A DNA stretch of 47,841 nucleotides. Origin: Campylobacterota bacterium (lineage in GTDB: Bacteria; Campylobacterota; Campylobacteria; Campylobacterales; Sulfurovaceae). This document shows positions 1-8,042 of the stretch, piece after piece (positions within the stretch are counted from its first letter, which is position 1; each line of letters begins with the position of its first letter). The stretch spans positions 1-47,841 of the forward strand of contig JAADFE010000088.1 of NCBI GenBank assembly GCA_013153055.1. The letters run 5' to 3'. Under the pieces are notes generated by a model. The model saw only the letters and a list, made by a program, of their open reading frames with translations. It did not search any database and was not told the DNA's origin. A program made the position numbers and the translations under genes.

Positions 1-1
1 G

Positions 2-136
2 ATTGGGAATGTAGGTCGCCGCCGCTTTGATTTTTCTTTATTTACTTCTATTTCTTTTTTTATTTCTGGTTTTTTAACTATTGTTTTTATTATTTTTACG
101 ATATCCTTTTATCAATTATTTATTAGGAAAATATAA
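2..136 (+). CDS. C-terminal fragment of a membrane protein (partial)
   Basis: An open frame enters from the left edge and stops at 134-136, giving 44 residues. After a basic stretch (GRRRF) it is almost wholly hydrophobic (ISFFISGFLTIVFIIFTISF) and ends in a short basic tail. That fits the last transmembrane helix of an integral membrane protein that starts outside the window. Its stop overlaps the start of the next gene as TAATG, an arrangement typical of translationally coupled genes. The family cannot be named from this piece. The first 30 bases also resemble a palindromic repeat near 5420 (both contain TGTAGGTCG), so the reading of the extreme left edge is uncertain. Confidence 0.45.
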   Translation: MGNVGRRRFDFSLFTSISFFISGFLTIVFIIFTISFYQLFIRKI

Positions 137-1395
137 TGCCAAAGCAAACTACTATTAAATGTCCAAATTGTCAAATAGATATTGATGTAAATGAGATTTT
201 ATATCATCAATTAGAGATGGAATTTAAACAAAAAAACTTACAAGAGCAGAAGAGACTACAAGATGAATATCAAAAAGCATTATTAGACATAAAAGAGAGA
301 GAAGAGTTAATAAAAGAGCAGTTAGATAGTTTTGATAATAAGATAAAAGAGGAGACTCAAAAACAGCTTAAAATAGAGAAGAGAAAACTACAAGAGGTCA
401 TAAAGCAAGAGTTATTAGAAGAACAAAGAGAGTCTATATCTCTATTGGAAAAAGAGCTAGAAGAGAAATCAAATCAAGTTAAAGAGTTAAATAAAAGTAA
501 GGTAGAGATAGCAAAACTAAAAAGAGAAAAAGAGGAGATAGAATCCAGAGTTAAAGTAGAGGCTCAGTTAGCTTTGAGTGAAGAGATAAAAAAAGAGAGA
601 GCTAAAATAGCTAGAGAGATTGAAGAACAAAATGAGCTAAAACTTAAACAAAAAGATGAGCAGTTAGAACAGATAAAACGAGAGCTTGAAAATGCAAGAA
701 GAAAGGCTGAACAGGGAAGTATGCAAACGCAAGGTGAGGCAATGGAGTTGGCTATTGAGTCTTGGTTATCTTCTCAATTTCCTTTTGATACTATTGAAGA
801 GGTTAAAAAAGGGGCATTTGGAGCAGATTGTGTACAGAGGGTTAATACTAGAGAGTTACAAAATTGTGGTGTGATATGTTATGAATCAAAAAATACAAAA
901 TCTTGGAGTGATAACTGGATAACTAAGTTAAAACAAGATATGCTAAAAGTAAATGCAGATATAGGTGTGTTAGTAACCTCTGTATATCCTAAAAATATGA
1001 GTCGTATGGGATTTGTAGATGGTATTTGGGTGTGTAGTCTTGATGAATTCAAAGGTTCATCCTCTTTGCTTAGAGAGTCACTAATTAGAGTACATAAAAC
1101 TATTCAAAAAGAGGAAAACAAAACTGATAAAATGAATCTATTATATAACTATATGACTGGTAGTGAGTTCTCTATGCAGATGAGAGCTATTGTGGATGGA
1201 TTTATGAGAATGCAAGAGGAGTTAGATAAGGAGAAACGCTCACTTATGGCTTCTTGGAAACGGAGACAAAAGACTATTGATGGAGTTTTAGCAAATACTA
1301 CAGAGATGTATGGGGCATTACAAGGGATAGCAGGAAGTTCATCTATTGTTCATATTGATGCTTTGGAGTTAGAGTCTCCTGATAAGCAAGATTGA
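136..1395 (+). CDS. DUF2130 domain protein with long coiled coil
   Basis: This 419-residue protein has the DUF2130 family layout. A short N-terminal knuckle (C9-P-N-C12) opens it, then a very long Glu/Lys/Arg-rich coiled coil spans about residues 20-205. The globular C-terminal part (about 205-400) begins at AMELAIESWL and includes the conserved stretch ICYESKNTKSWSDNW, which is reminiscent of a restriction-endonuclease-like fold (E and K in YESKNTK). The function of DUF2130 is not established; a nuclease-like role in DNA processing is a family-level guess. The start follows AGGAAA and overlaps the previous stop. The gene is intact and of usual family length. Confidence 0.85.
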   Translation: MPKQTTIKCPNCQIDIDVNEILYHQLEMEFKQKNLQEQKRLQDEYQKALLDIKEREELIKEQLDSFDNKIKEETQKQLKIEKRKLQEVIKQELLEEQRESISLLEKELEEKSNQVKELNKSKVEIAKLKREKEEIESRVKVEAQLALSEEIKKERAKIAREIEEQNELKLKQKDEQLEQIKRELENARRKAEQGSMQTQGEAMELAIESWLSSQFPFDTIEEVKKGAFGADCVQRVNTRELQNCGVICYESKNTKSWSDNWITKLKQDMLKVNADIGVLVTSVYPKNMSRMGFVDGIWVCSLDEFKGSSSLLRESLIRVHKTIQKEENKTDKMNLLYNYMTGSEFSMQMRAIVDGFMRMQEELDKEKRSLMASWKRRQKTIDGVLANTTEMYGALQGIAGSSSIVHIDALELESPDKQD

Positions 1396-1474
1396 TATGA
1401 ATTTGTTATAGTTATTATTCTAATAGCATAAGATTAAAATGGTACACTTCTAAAAATAAAAAAAGGAACCCAAA

Positions 1475-2368
1475 ATGTCTCCACAAAAACGAGCAACTGT
1501 TGTAGCTAGTAGTGTAGCTACTATTTTGACATTGGTTAAATTTGCTATAGGTGTAGCATCTGGGTCAGTAGCTGTGTTGGCTTCGGCTATTGACTCTTTG
1601 CTTGATACTGTTATATCTATGTTTAACTTTTTTGCTATCAAAAAGTCAGAAGAGAGTGCTGATGATAGATTTCAATATGGAAAAGGTAAAGTACAAGCTA
1701 TTGCGGCTGTGATAGAAGGGACTATTATTACTCTATCTGGATTATATATTATATATGAAGCCGTAAAAAAAGTTATAAATGGAAGTGAGACAACTCTACT
1801 AAATCCTGCTATTATGGTGATGCTACTCTCTATAGCTGTTACATTTTTATTGGTTGAGTATCTAATGGGAGTAGCCAAAAAGACAGATAATATCGTAATA
1901 AAATCGGATGCTTTACACTATAAGACAGACTTGATTAGCAATGGTGTGATTTTACTATCTTTGGTAATTGTTCATTTAACAGGTTGGGATATAATTGATG
2001 CACTATTTGGTTTTGGGATAGGTATTTATATTATCTATTCAGCTTATGAGATTATAGAAGAGGGGATATTTATACTACTTGACCATGCCTTAGATAGTGA
2101 GATAGTAGCAAAAATTGAAGAAGAGATAGAGAAACATCCAAGAGTTAATAGTTACCATTGGCTAAAAACTAGAACAGATGGTACTAATAACTTTGTAGAG
2201 TTTCATCTAGTATTAGAGCCTGATATGACACTACTTGAAGCACACAATATCTCAGACCAAATAGAGGAGAGAATAAAAGCTTTAGATGATAAAAAGAGAT
2301 GGATTATAACTCCTCATTATGACCCATTTGATGATGAAGATATCAATAATGGATTGGTTGAAAAATGA
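1475..2368 (+). CDS. Cation diffusion facilitator family transporter (FieF-like)
   Basis: A 297-residue inner-membrane protein that exports divalent metal ions (Zn/Fe/Mn class) by proton antiport, as known for the CDF family. There are six hydrophobic segments between about residues 10 and 200. The metal-site motif of helix 2 (SAIDSLLD) and that of helix 5 (SDALHYKTD) are both intact. The cytoplasmic C-terminal domain (about 205-290) carries the typical HPRVNSYHWLKTR start. The start is preceded by AAAAAAGGAACCC. Its stop overlaps the start of hemD by 4 bases, so the two are probably co-translated. The exact metal cannot be read from sequence. Confidence 0.92.
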   Translation: MSPQKRATVVASSVATILTLVKFAIGVASGSVAVLASAIDSLLDTVISMFNFFAIKKSEESADDRFQYGKGKVQAIAAVIEGTIITLSGLYIIYEAVKKVINGSETTLLNPAIMVMLLSIAVTFLLVEYLMGVAKKTDNIVIKSDALHYKTDLISNGVILLSLVIVHLTGWDIIDALFGFGIGIYIIYSAYEIIEEGIFILLDHALDSEIVAKIEEEIEKHPRVNSYHWLKTRTDGTNNFVEFHLVLEPDMTLLEAHNISDQIEERIKALDDKKRWIITPHYDPFDDEDINNGLVEK

Positions 2369-3006
2369 TATATCTACTCTCTCCACTAAAAAAAGAGAAA
2401 ACTATATCTCTACCTATGATTTCATTTGAGATTACTGCTAATAGTATAGATTTTAGTAACTGTGATACTCTGATGTTTACATCCAAACAGGCTGTAGTAA
2501 GTGCTGATAGTATAGATAAAAGTTGGAAAGATTATCCATCTATCGCTATAGGAGGAGCTACAAAAAATAAAATAGAAGAGCTAGGTGGAGAGGTTATATA
2601 CTATCCCAAAAAGTTTTATGGAGAGGTTTTGGCAAATGATATAAAAGAGCAGTTTTCAAATAGAAAAATACTATATCTCAGACCTCAGATTGTCTCTTTT
2701 GATAGTAGAGGTTTTCTAGCCAAAGAGGGTATAATACTGGATGAACAGATTATTTATAAAACATCTTGTCAAAAATATGATATCTCTCAAAAGCCAAAAA
2801 AAGGGGCTATAATTATATTTACATCGCCATCTACTATTAAATGTTTTTTTGAAAACTTCTCTTGGGATAGTAGTTATAGAGCTATTCTTATAGGAAATGC
2901 AACAAAAGAGCATCTACCAAAAGAGTGCAAATATGCTATTGCAGATGAGCCTTTAATAGACTCTTGTATAAAAAAAGCTAAAGAAATATTATTTCGAGAT
3001 AGATGA
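2365..3006 (+). CDS. hemD: Uroporphyrinogen-III synthase (HemD)
   Basis: A 213-residue protein of the HemD fold, which cyclises hydroxymethylbilane to uroporphyrinogen III in heme and siroheme synthesis. Visible family features are FTSKQAV near residues 37-43, IAIGGATKNKIEELG near 59-73, ILYLRPQ and the C-terminal half motif IIFTSPSTIKCF. Sequence identity in this family is always low, so the call rests on these motifs and the length. The last residues (KEILFRDR) are atypical. The closing 44 bp before them are duplicated at 5900-5943, where the frame continues as KEIAKNSDF and stops. The C-terminus therefore appears to have been replaced when the 2.9-kb downstream block was inserted. Confidence 0.85.
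   Translation: MIYLLSPLKKEKTISLPMISFEITANSIDFSNCDTLMFTSKQAVVSADSIDKSWKDYPSIAIGGATKNKIEELGGEVIYYPKKFYGEVLANDIKEQFSNRKILYLRPQIVSFDSRGFLAKEGIILDEQIIYKTSCQKYDISQKPKKGAIIIFTSPSTIKCFFENFSWDSSYRAILIGNATKEHLPKECKYAIADEPLIDSCIKKAKEILFRDR
2945..2988 (+). repeat. Left direct repeat: 3' end of hemD
   Basis: A 44-bp segment inside the end of hemD (atgagcctttaata...aagaaata). It recurs in the same orientation at 5900-5943 with one mismatch (C at 2978, T at 5933). The stop codon of the ADP-ribosylglycohydrolase on the other strand begins at 2991-2989, immediately beyond this repeat, which marks a sharp junction. Confidence 0.9.
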
Positions 3007-3777
3007 AGACCGTAAAATAAACTCCTCTTGAAATCTCTTTAAAATCTCTCTAAACTCATCACTTAAATAGTTCCAAATTCTCTTTTCTATCTCCTCAGGA
3101 ATACCATAATAGGCTTCGGCAATTCCACTAGCTATTGCTCCCATAGTATCAGCGTCACCTCCCAAAGAGACACAGTTTCTTATACAATCTTCAAATGAAT
3201 TAGAGTCTAAAAAACATATAATTGACTCAGGAACCGACTTTTGACATGAAACTTCAAATTTATAATCAGGTCGTATTTCGTCAACAGTTCTTTTTAAATC
3301 ATACCCAAACTGTGTAGAGATTTGTTCTCGTATTGCCTCTTTTGTTGCTCCATTTCGTGCCATAAAAATTGCTAATGCTGTAGCCTCTGCTCCTTTAATT
3401 CCCTCAGGATGGTTGTGTGTTATTTCAGCAGATTTTCTAGCCTCTTCCAAAACCTTCTCTTCTGTATCAAATGCCCATGCTATAGGATTAACTCTCATAG
3501 CCGAACCATTACCCCATGAGTTATATGGTTCATGATTTTCTGATTTTAACCATCTCTTAAATGACCCACCATATCCCACCTCAAAATAACGCAGACCAAA
3601 ATCAACCACATTATCTAAGTAGGGTTCATTATCTAAAAGTGATTTGGCTATTGCCATACTCAGCGTAGTATCATCAGTAAACTTACTTTTGGGATGAAAT
3701 AGTTTAAACTCTTTTGTTTTTATCTTATGAAACTCATAGTATGACCCTATAATATCTCCTGCTATAGCTCCTAGCAT
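2989..3777 (-). CDS. ADP-ribosylglycohydrolase family protein (DraG-like)
   Basis: A 262-residue enzyme of the ADP-ribosylglycohydrolase superfamily, which removes ADP-ribose from proteins or small ADP-ribosylated molecules using a two-magnesium centre. Conserved metal ligands are visible: GDIIGSYYE near residue 7, T34-D35-D36 in KFTDDTT, and G206-G-D208-A-D210-T211 near the C-terminus. The GNGSAMRV motif (about 89-96) and THNHPEG (120-126) also match the family. It is the last gene of a minus-strand run and overlaps the end of hemD by 18 bp in convergent orientation, because the island boundary falls there. With the nearby nadV and nadM-Nudix relics it suggests a former NAD/ADP-ribose metabolism cluster. 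Confidence 0.9.
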   Translation of the reverse strand: MLGAIAGDIIGSYYEFHKIKTKEFKLFHPKSKFTDDTTLSMAIAKSLLDNEPYLDNVVDFGLRYFEVGYGGSFKRWLKSENHEPYNSWGNGSAMRVNPIAWAFDTEEKVLEEARKSAEITHNHPEGIKGAEATALAIFMARNGATKEAIREQISTQFGYDLKRTVDEIRPDYKFEVSCQKSVPESIICFLDSNSFEDCIRNCVSLGGDADTMGAIASGIAEAYYGIPEEIEKRIWNYLSDEFREILKRFQEEFILRSSSISK

Positions 3778-3779
3778 AC

Positions 3780-4160
3780 TTACTCCTTTATTCTAATATG
3801 ACTAAAATCAACATTTGCACAATTACTACCTATATTACAGAGCATTAATAGACCTAAAATTATCACATTTTCACCAGTATCTAGCAAAATACCTTTTGAA
3901 GTTTCATAAAGTTTCGATGACCAATCATCAACTTTTTTCGCTGAATCTTTAGTTACATAGCATTTTTTTGTATAACCTTCTGAAGAATAAATCAAATCAA
4001 CACATCTGTATTCTACCTTTTTTGCTTCTAACTGAGAGGGTAAATCCTCTTTTCCATACACTTCAAGGTACTCTTTTACGGGTGTACTATTCCATGCTCT
4101 AGTAGTATGACTACAAGCACTATAAAATAAAATTATAAGTATTAAGAGTGTTTTCTTCAT
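3780..4160 (-). CDS. Small lipoprotein, unknown function
   Basis: 126 residues beginning with a short hydrophobic signal and a cysteine at residue 16 (ILFYSAC), consistent with a lipoprotein signal peptide, although Ser-Ala before Cys is only a moderate lipobox. The mature part has four further cysteines (CVDL, KKCYV and CNIGSNC) and a hydrophobic stretch near residues 97-108 (NVIILGLLMLC). I do not recognise a family. Its start overlaps the stop of the upstream hydrolase gene by 4 bases and its stop lies 2 bases before the glycohydrolase start, so the three read as one operon. Confidence 0.6.
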   Translation of the reverse strand: MKKTLLILIILFYSACSHTTRAWNSTPVKEYLEVYGKEDLPSQLEAKKVEYRCVDLIYSSEGYTKKCYVTKDSAKKVDDWSSKLYETSKGILLDTGENVIILGLLMLCNIGSNCANVDFSHIRIKE

Positions 4161-4732
4161 ACATTTTCCTTTATAAACTTTACCATAGTCTCAAAGTGTC
4201 GCTCTATCCCCTCAAAAGGGTGTGTCCCACCCTCTTCTATAATGGTCTCTGCATTTGGCAATTTAACAACAGCTTCTCGATAATCAAGTACATCATCACC
4301 TGTCTGCAACAAAAGAAGATACTTACCATGCTTAACCTCATTAACTTGATACTTCTTTAGCATCTCTACATGATTACTATTCCATGTATATTGACTACCA
4401 TCATGATAGTTTGTTGCCATTCCATTTAGTTCTACTACTAGTTTTTTTAGTGTTATTGCAGAGTCAACGGCTGGGTTAATTAGTACAGCTTTGAGTCCAT
4501 ATTTTTCTGCTAAATAGATAGCATAATATCCTCCTAAAGATGAACCAATAAGTGTTACTTCTTCATCACTACAAGACTCTACTAACTGTTCTAATGTATC
4601 CATTGCTAACTCTGGTACATAAGAGAGTGATGGAGCAATAATTGCTTCTCCTCTGTTTTTAAAATATTTTCGAAAAAGCATAGCCTTTCCACCTTTTCCT
4701 GCACTTCCAAAACCGTGTATAACTATAACCAT
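4157..4732 (-). CDS. YqiA/YcfP-type alpha/beta hydrolase (esterase)
   Basis: A 191-residue alpha/beta hydrolase of the small YqiA/UPF0227 class. The oxyanion region is HGFGSAGKGGKA (6-17). The nucleophile elbow is G63-S-S65-L-G67 within LIGSSLGGYYA, the acid region is around QTGDDVLDY, and the catalytic histidine lies in GGTHPFEG near the C-terminus. Such proteins are soluble carboxylesterases with poorly known natural substrates. It sits in the minus-strand island between the 54-residue gene (3 bases upstream) and the lipoprotein (4-base overlap). Confidence 0.85.
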   Translation of the reverse strand: MVIVIHGFGSAGKGGKAMLFRKYFKNRGEAIIAPSLSYVPELAMDTLEQLVESCSDEEVTLIGSSLGGYYAIYLAEKYGLKAVLINPAVDSAITLKKLVVELNGMATNYHDGSQYTWNSNHVEMLKKYQVNEVKHGKYLLLLQTGDDVLDYREAVVKLPNAETIIEEGGTHPFEGIERHFETMVKFIKENV

Positions 4733-4735
4733 ATC

Positions 4736-4900
4736 TTACTCCTCTCTATCTCCAAATTTTTTAATCAATTTCAATACTTTACCTAATATTGATGAATAGA
4801 TAGTGTTTACTTTGGAGGTTAAAACTCTGTCTTTTACTGTAATATTTTTATAGATGGCTTCTTTGGATTCATCGAAACCTATTAGATTTTTTAGCCACAT
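4736..4900 (-). CDS. 54-residue basic protein, unknown
   Basis: A small gene reading MWLKNLIGFDESKE... and ending in FGDREE. It starts 5 bases after the stop of the 115-residue gene and ends 3 bases before the hydrolase start. AAGGAA lies at good distance before its ATG, overlapping the previous stop. It is rich in Lys, Ile and Val with no membrane segment. It could instead be the surviving N-terminus of a longer protein, because the island contains other truncated genes. No family recognised. Confidence 0.5.
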   Translation of the reverse strand: MWLKNLIGFDESKEAIYKNITVKDRVLTSKVNTIYSSILGKVLKLIKKFGDREE

Positions 4901-4905
4901 GGGTG

Positions 4906-5253
4906 TTATTCCTTTATATAACCCTTATGATGAACTATTTTACCATTAGGTAATTTTATATAACTGTCATCATTACAATGAAAATGTGCAGTAATATACT
5001 GCTTATTGTTTTGCAATTCAAAATACAAATCGGCTAACTCTTCACTCATTTCAATAAGCCATCCCTCCAGAGGTTCTGGTGTCATAAAATAAGGGTCAAC
5101 AGACTCTAAATTTTCCCACCACTCTAGTAATTTTTCTTCATTCATATTTGGAAACCAAAACCACTCTCTGAAGCCATACTCTTCAGTTAATAGAATTAAA
5201 AAATCTGTTTCTATTTTTTCTTTTAATGCTTCTAATGTTAATTCTTTCTTCAT
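4906..5253 (-). CDS. 115-residue acidic protein, unknown
   Basis: An acidic soluble protein with a striking aromatic N-terminal half (EYGFREWFWFPNM, ENLESVDPYF). A C-terminal part contains HFHCNDDSYIKLPNG and ends KIVHHKGYIKE; the His/Cys spacing (HFHC, VHH) hints at metal binding but proves nothing. No signal peptide or membrane segment is seen. The ATG lies inside the region that once encoded nadV; upstream is only a modest AAGAG ribosome site. No family recognised. The gene appears to have replaced or followed the truncated nadV in the island. Confidence 0.6.
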   Translation of the reverse strand: MKKELTLEALKEKIETDFLILLTEEYGFREWFWFPNMNEEKLLEWWENLESVDPYFMTPEPLEGWLIEMSEELADLYFELQNNKQYITAHFHCNDDSYIKLPNGKIVHHKGYIKE

Positions 5254-5287
5254 ATACTACTCTTTTACTTAATATTCCGACCTTCTC

Positions 5288-5392
5288 TCCACCTCTTGCT
5301 TCTATACATGATGAAACATACTCACTTTTTGGTGGATATTGTAGATAGTGGCTTGATTTGTAGCTGTCTGTGTTTAATATTATATTTTTCAT
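5288..5392 (-). pseudogene. nadV: nadV relic (nicotinamide phosphoribosyltransferase N-terminus)
   Basis: The first 35 codons match the N-terminus of bacterial nicotinamide phosphoribosyltransferase: NTDSYKSSHYLQYPP followed by EYVSSCIEARGG. The start is preceded by a good AAAGGA. After the GG the similarity ends abruptly and an unrelated 115-residue frame takes over, so more than 90 percent of the roughly 460-residue enzyme is missing. In other bacteria nadV salvages nicotinamide to NMN and is often followed by an NMN adenylyltransferase-Nudix gene. A relic of such a gene lies just upstream here. Confidence 0.75.
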
Positions 5393-5427
5393 CGAAAATC
5401 CTTTACCGTCTATCGGTTTGGAATTTG

Positions 5428-5457
5428 TAGGTCGAACTGCCCTCTGTCCGACACCTA
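5428..5457 (+). repeat. Small palindromic repeat (REP-like)
   Basis: TAGGTCG ... CGACACCTA forms an imperfect hairpin with a 14-base loop between the nadV and nadM-Nudix relics. A very similar core (TGTAGGTCG) occurs at 11-19 at the left edge of the window. It may be a dispersed palindromic element and a point at which the island was rearranged. Only two partial copies are visible. Confidence 0.35.
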
Positions 5458-5488
5458 TTTGTATAAAATAAACGACCTCTATTCTATA

Positions 5489-5778
<290 letters not shown>

Positions 5779-5899
5779 TCATATATAAAATTAAATTTTA
5801 AAATTGAGAGTATTATAGTGAAATATATAATGTTTGAAAATTTAAATAGGTTTTTCTTTTTATAAAAATGAGTTAAAAGAATAAAAAATAATATCTCAT

Positions 5900-5964
5900 A
5901 TGAGCCTTTAATAGACTCTTGTATAAAAAAAGTTAAAGAAATAGCTAAAAATAGTGACTTTTGA
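5900..5964 (+). repeat. Right direct repeat: displaced original 3' end of hemD
   Basis: Positions 5900-5943 repeat 2945-2988 with one mismatch. The same reading frame continues beyond the repeat for six more codons (AKNSDF) to a stop at 5962-5964, which looks like the ancestral hemD terminus. The 6S RNA promoter follows at once, so excision of the block between the repeats would restore a simple hemD-6S-purD order. Confidence 0.85.
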
Positions 5965-5976
5965 TTATAAATAGTG

Positions 5977-5982
5977 TATAAT
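5977..5982 (+). promoter_or_regulatory. -10 element of the 6S RNA promoter
   Basis: TATAAT lies 7 bases before the predicted start of the 6S RNA. No clear TTGACA is seen at -35, which is common for Campylobacterota sigma-70 promoters. Confidence 0.55.
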
Positions 5983-5988
5983 TACTTC

Positions 5989-6185
5989 GAGGAAACATTC
6001 AAGTGTTTACCTTGTTAACCTGAGTGATTCGACGACTGTAATATGTGGTCCAACATTATATTTTGTGGGACATGTAGTTGAACAGGGTGTGGATGGTTTC
6101 GTTTGAGTAGCTAATCCCTACGAGAAATTGTCCCCAAATGTTCACTCTCTCCTACATCGTTGGCTTTTTAGGGCCGATTTAATGC
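5989..6185 (+). ncRNA. ssrS: 6S RNA (purD RNA motif)
   Basis: The roughly 200-base gap before purD is G+C-richer than its surroundings and has no credible reading frame. Its ends can pair: AACATT at 5994-5999 with AATGTT at 6137-6142. A conserved RNA of this position, directly upstream of purD, was described in epsilonproteobacteria as the purD motif and later equated with 6S RNA. That RNA binds the housekeeping RNA polymerase and mimics an open promoter. Both ends are approximate. The call rests on position, pairing of the ends and the -10 box, not on a covariance search. Confidence 0.65.
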
Positions 6186-6309
6186 AGAACGGTCACTCGG
6201 GATTTTTCCCAATAGTATAAATCCTCTGGAACCTGACTTAATGTTATAAAATATTTAATTGTGTATAATATGATTATATAGTCTTAACTATTTTATGGAG
6301 ATGTTACAG

Positions 6310-7578
6310 GTGAATATATTAATAATTGGTGCAGGTGGTAGAGAGTACTCTATTGGTATGGCATTGAAAAAAGACAAAAGCGTTGAGAAGTTATATTTTG
6401 CCCCAGGTAATGGTGCAACAGATAATTTAGGAGAGAATTTATCTATTAGTGATTTTGATGAGTTGGCTGATTTTTGTGAAGCTAATAGTGTGGATTTGAC
6501 AATAGTAGGACCTGAAGCTCCATTAGTAGATGGGATTGTAGATACTTTTGAGAGTAGGGGGCTTAATATATTTGGTCCAACTGCAAAAGCTGCTCAGCTT
6601 GAAGGTTCTAAAATATTTATGAAAAACTTTTTGGCTAGACATAATATTCCAACAGCTAAATATATAGAGACAGATTCAATAGAGGATGCTTATAAGTTTA
6701 TAAACTCACTAGAGGCTCCTATTGTTGTAAAAGCTGATGGGCTTTGTGGTGGCAAGGGTGTAATTATCGCTCAAACTCATGATGAGGCTAAAAAAGCAGC
6801 TGGAGATATGTTGTCTGGAAACTCATTTGGTGAGGCTGGAACCTCTATTGTTGTTGAAGAGTTTTTAGATGGTTATGAGCTTTCTGTATTTGCTATTTGT
6901 GATGGAGAGGATTTTGTAGTTTTACCAGCAGCTCAAGACCATAAGAGATTGCTCAATGGAGACAAAGGTCCAAATACAGGAGGTATGGGTGCATATGCTC
7001 CAACTCCATTAGTAAATGATGAGATATATCGTAAACTTGATGAGAAGGTTATAGTTCCAACTCTAAAAGGTATGAAAGAGGAGGGCAACCCATTTAAAGG
7101 TGTGCTATTTATGGGTGTAATGGTAGTTGATGGAGAGCCTATAATATTGGAGTACAATGTAAGATTTGGTGATCCTGAGTGTGAAGAGATTATGCCACTA
7201 CTTAAGACCCCTGCTAGTGAGCTTTTTTATAATGCAGCTACAGGTAAGTTAAAAGATATCAATATAGAGTTTCATGATAAGTATGCAGTGGGTGTAGTTA
7301 TGGCCAGTAGAGACTATCCATATAGTAGTAGTGAACCAGCTGAGATTATTATAGATGATATTGTTCATGATGATTTAGAGGCAAATTCTCATATCTCTTT
7401 TGCTGGAGTTAGTAGAGGAGAAGATGGTAAACTATATGCTACAGGTGGTAGAGTGCTTGTTTGTGTTGGTATGGGTGATAGTATTGCACAAGCACAAGAG
7501 AGAGCTTATATGTTAGTAGGTCAAGTTCACTTTGCAGGAAAACAGTGTAGAACGGATATTGCTTATCAAGCACTTTAG
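6310..7578 (+). CDS. purD: Phosphoribosylamine-glycine ligase (PurD)
   Basis: GAR synthetase, an ATP-grasp enzyme of de novo purine synthesis, joins glycine to phosphoribosylamine. Expected features are all present: NILIIGAGGREYSIG at the N-terminus, GPEAPLVDGI, KADGLCGGKGVI in the ATP-grasp domain, GPNTGGMGAYAPTP, and EYNVRFGDPECE with the metal ligands. I prefer the GTG at 6310, because GGAG at 6297-6300 is well placed and the protein then opens MNILIIGAGG like its relatives. The in-frame ATG at 6295 adds five residues (MEMLQ) and overlaps that ribosome site. It lies immediately downstream of 6S RNA, with a TATAAT-like box near 6264. Confidence 0.95.
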   Translation: MNILIIGAGGREYSIGMALKKDKSVEKLYFAPGNGATDNLGENLSISDFDELADFCEANSVDLTIVGPEAPLVDGIVDTFESRGLNIFGPTAKAAQLEGSKIFMKNFLARHNIPTAKYIETDSIEDAYKFINSLEAPIVVKADGLCGGKGVIIAQTHDEAKKAAGDMLSGNSFGEAGTSIVVEEFLDGYELSVFAICDGEDFVVLPAAQDHKRLLNGDKGPNTGGMGAYAPTPLVNDEIYRKLDEKVIVPTLKGMKEEGNPFKGVLFMGVMVVDGEPIILEYNVRFGDPECEEIMPLLKTPASELFYNAATGKLKDINIEFHDKYAVGVVMASRDYPYSSSEPAEIIIDDIVHDDLEANSHISFAGVSRGEDGKLYATGGRVLVCVGMGDSIAQAQERAYMLVGQVHFAGKQCRTDIAYQAL

Positions 7579-7586
7579 GAGTATAT

Positions 7587-8042
7587 GTGGATGAATCTAA
7601 TTTAAATGAGTATCAAATTGCTACTCTAGGAAAGAGAGCAATGGCATATTTTATAGATGATATTATTGTCTCTATATTTCTATTTATAATTTTTTATGAG
7701 AAGTTGATAGTTATCTATCAGGAGGTACAAAGTAGTGCAGACTATACATCCCTAGTAGTATATCTACAAGAGAATACACTGATATTTATATTGCTTAGAA
7801 TAGTATATCAGACATTTTTTGTATGGCAAAATGGTATGACTCCTGGAAAGATGTTGGTAAAGATAAAGGTAGTAGATATAGATACAGGGCGAACACCTAA
7901 TTTTGGTACAGCACTTTTGCGTGCATCTATTAGAATAATTAGTGAGAGTGTTTTTTATATAGGGTATATTATGGCATTTTTTAACCCCCTAGTTCAAACA
8001 CTTCATGATAAATTGGCAAAAACTGTTGTAGTGGATGCGTAA
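7587..8042 (+). CDS. RDD family membrane protein
   Basis: A 151-residue inner-membrane protein with the RDD-family pattern. The first segment begins RAMAYFIDDIIVSIFLFIIF (Arg and two Asp in line), a second helix is near residues 68-85, and the conserved NGMTPGKMLVKIKVVD follows. The C-terminal FNPLVQTLHDKLAKTVVV is also typical. RDD proteins have been linked to ion transport but the specific role is unknown. The start is GTG at 7587, served by AGGAG at 7577-7581. It lies 8 bases after purD and overlaps lptD by 8 bases. Confidence 0.88.
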   Translation: MDESNLNEYQIATLGKRAMAYFIDDIIVSIFLFIIFYEKLIVIYQEVQSSADYTSLVVYLQENTLIFILLRIVYQTFFVWQNGMTPGKMLVKIKVVDIDTGRTPNFGTALLRASIRIISESVFYIGYIMAFFNPLVQTLHDKLAKTVVVDA

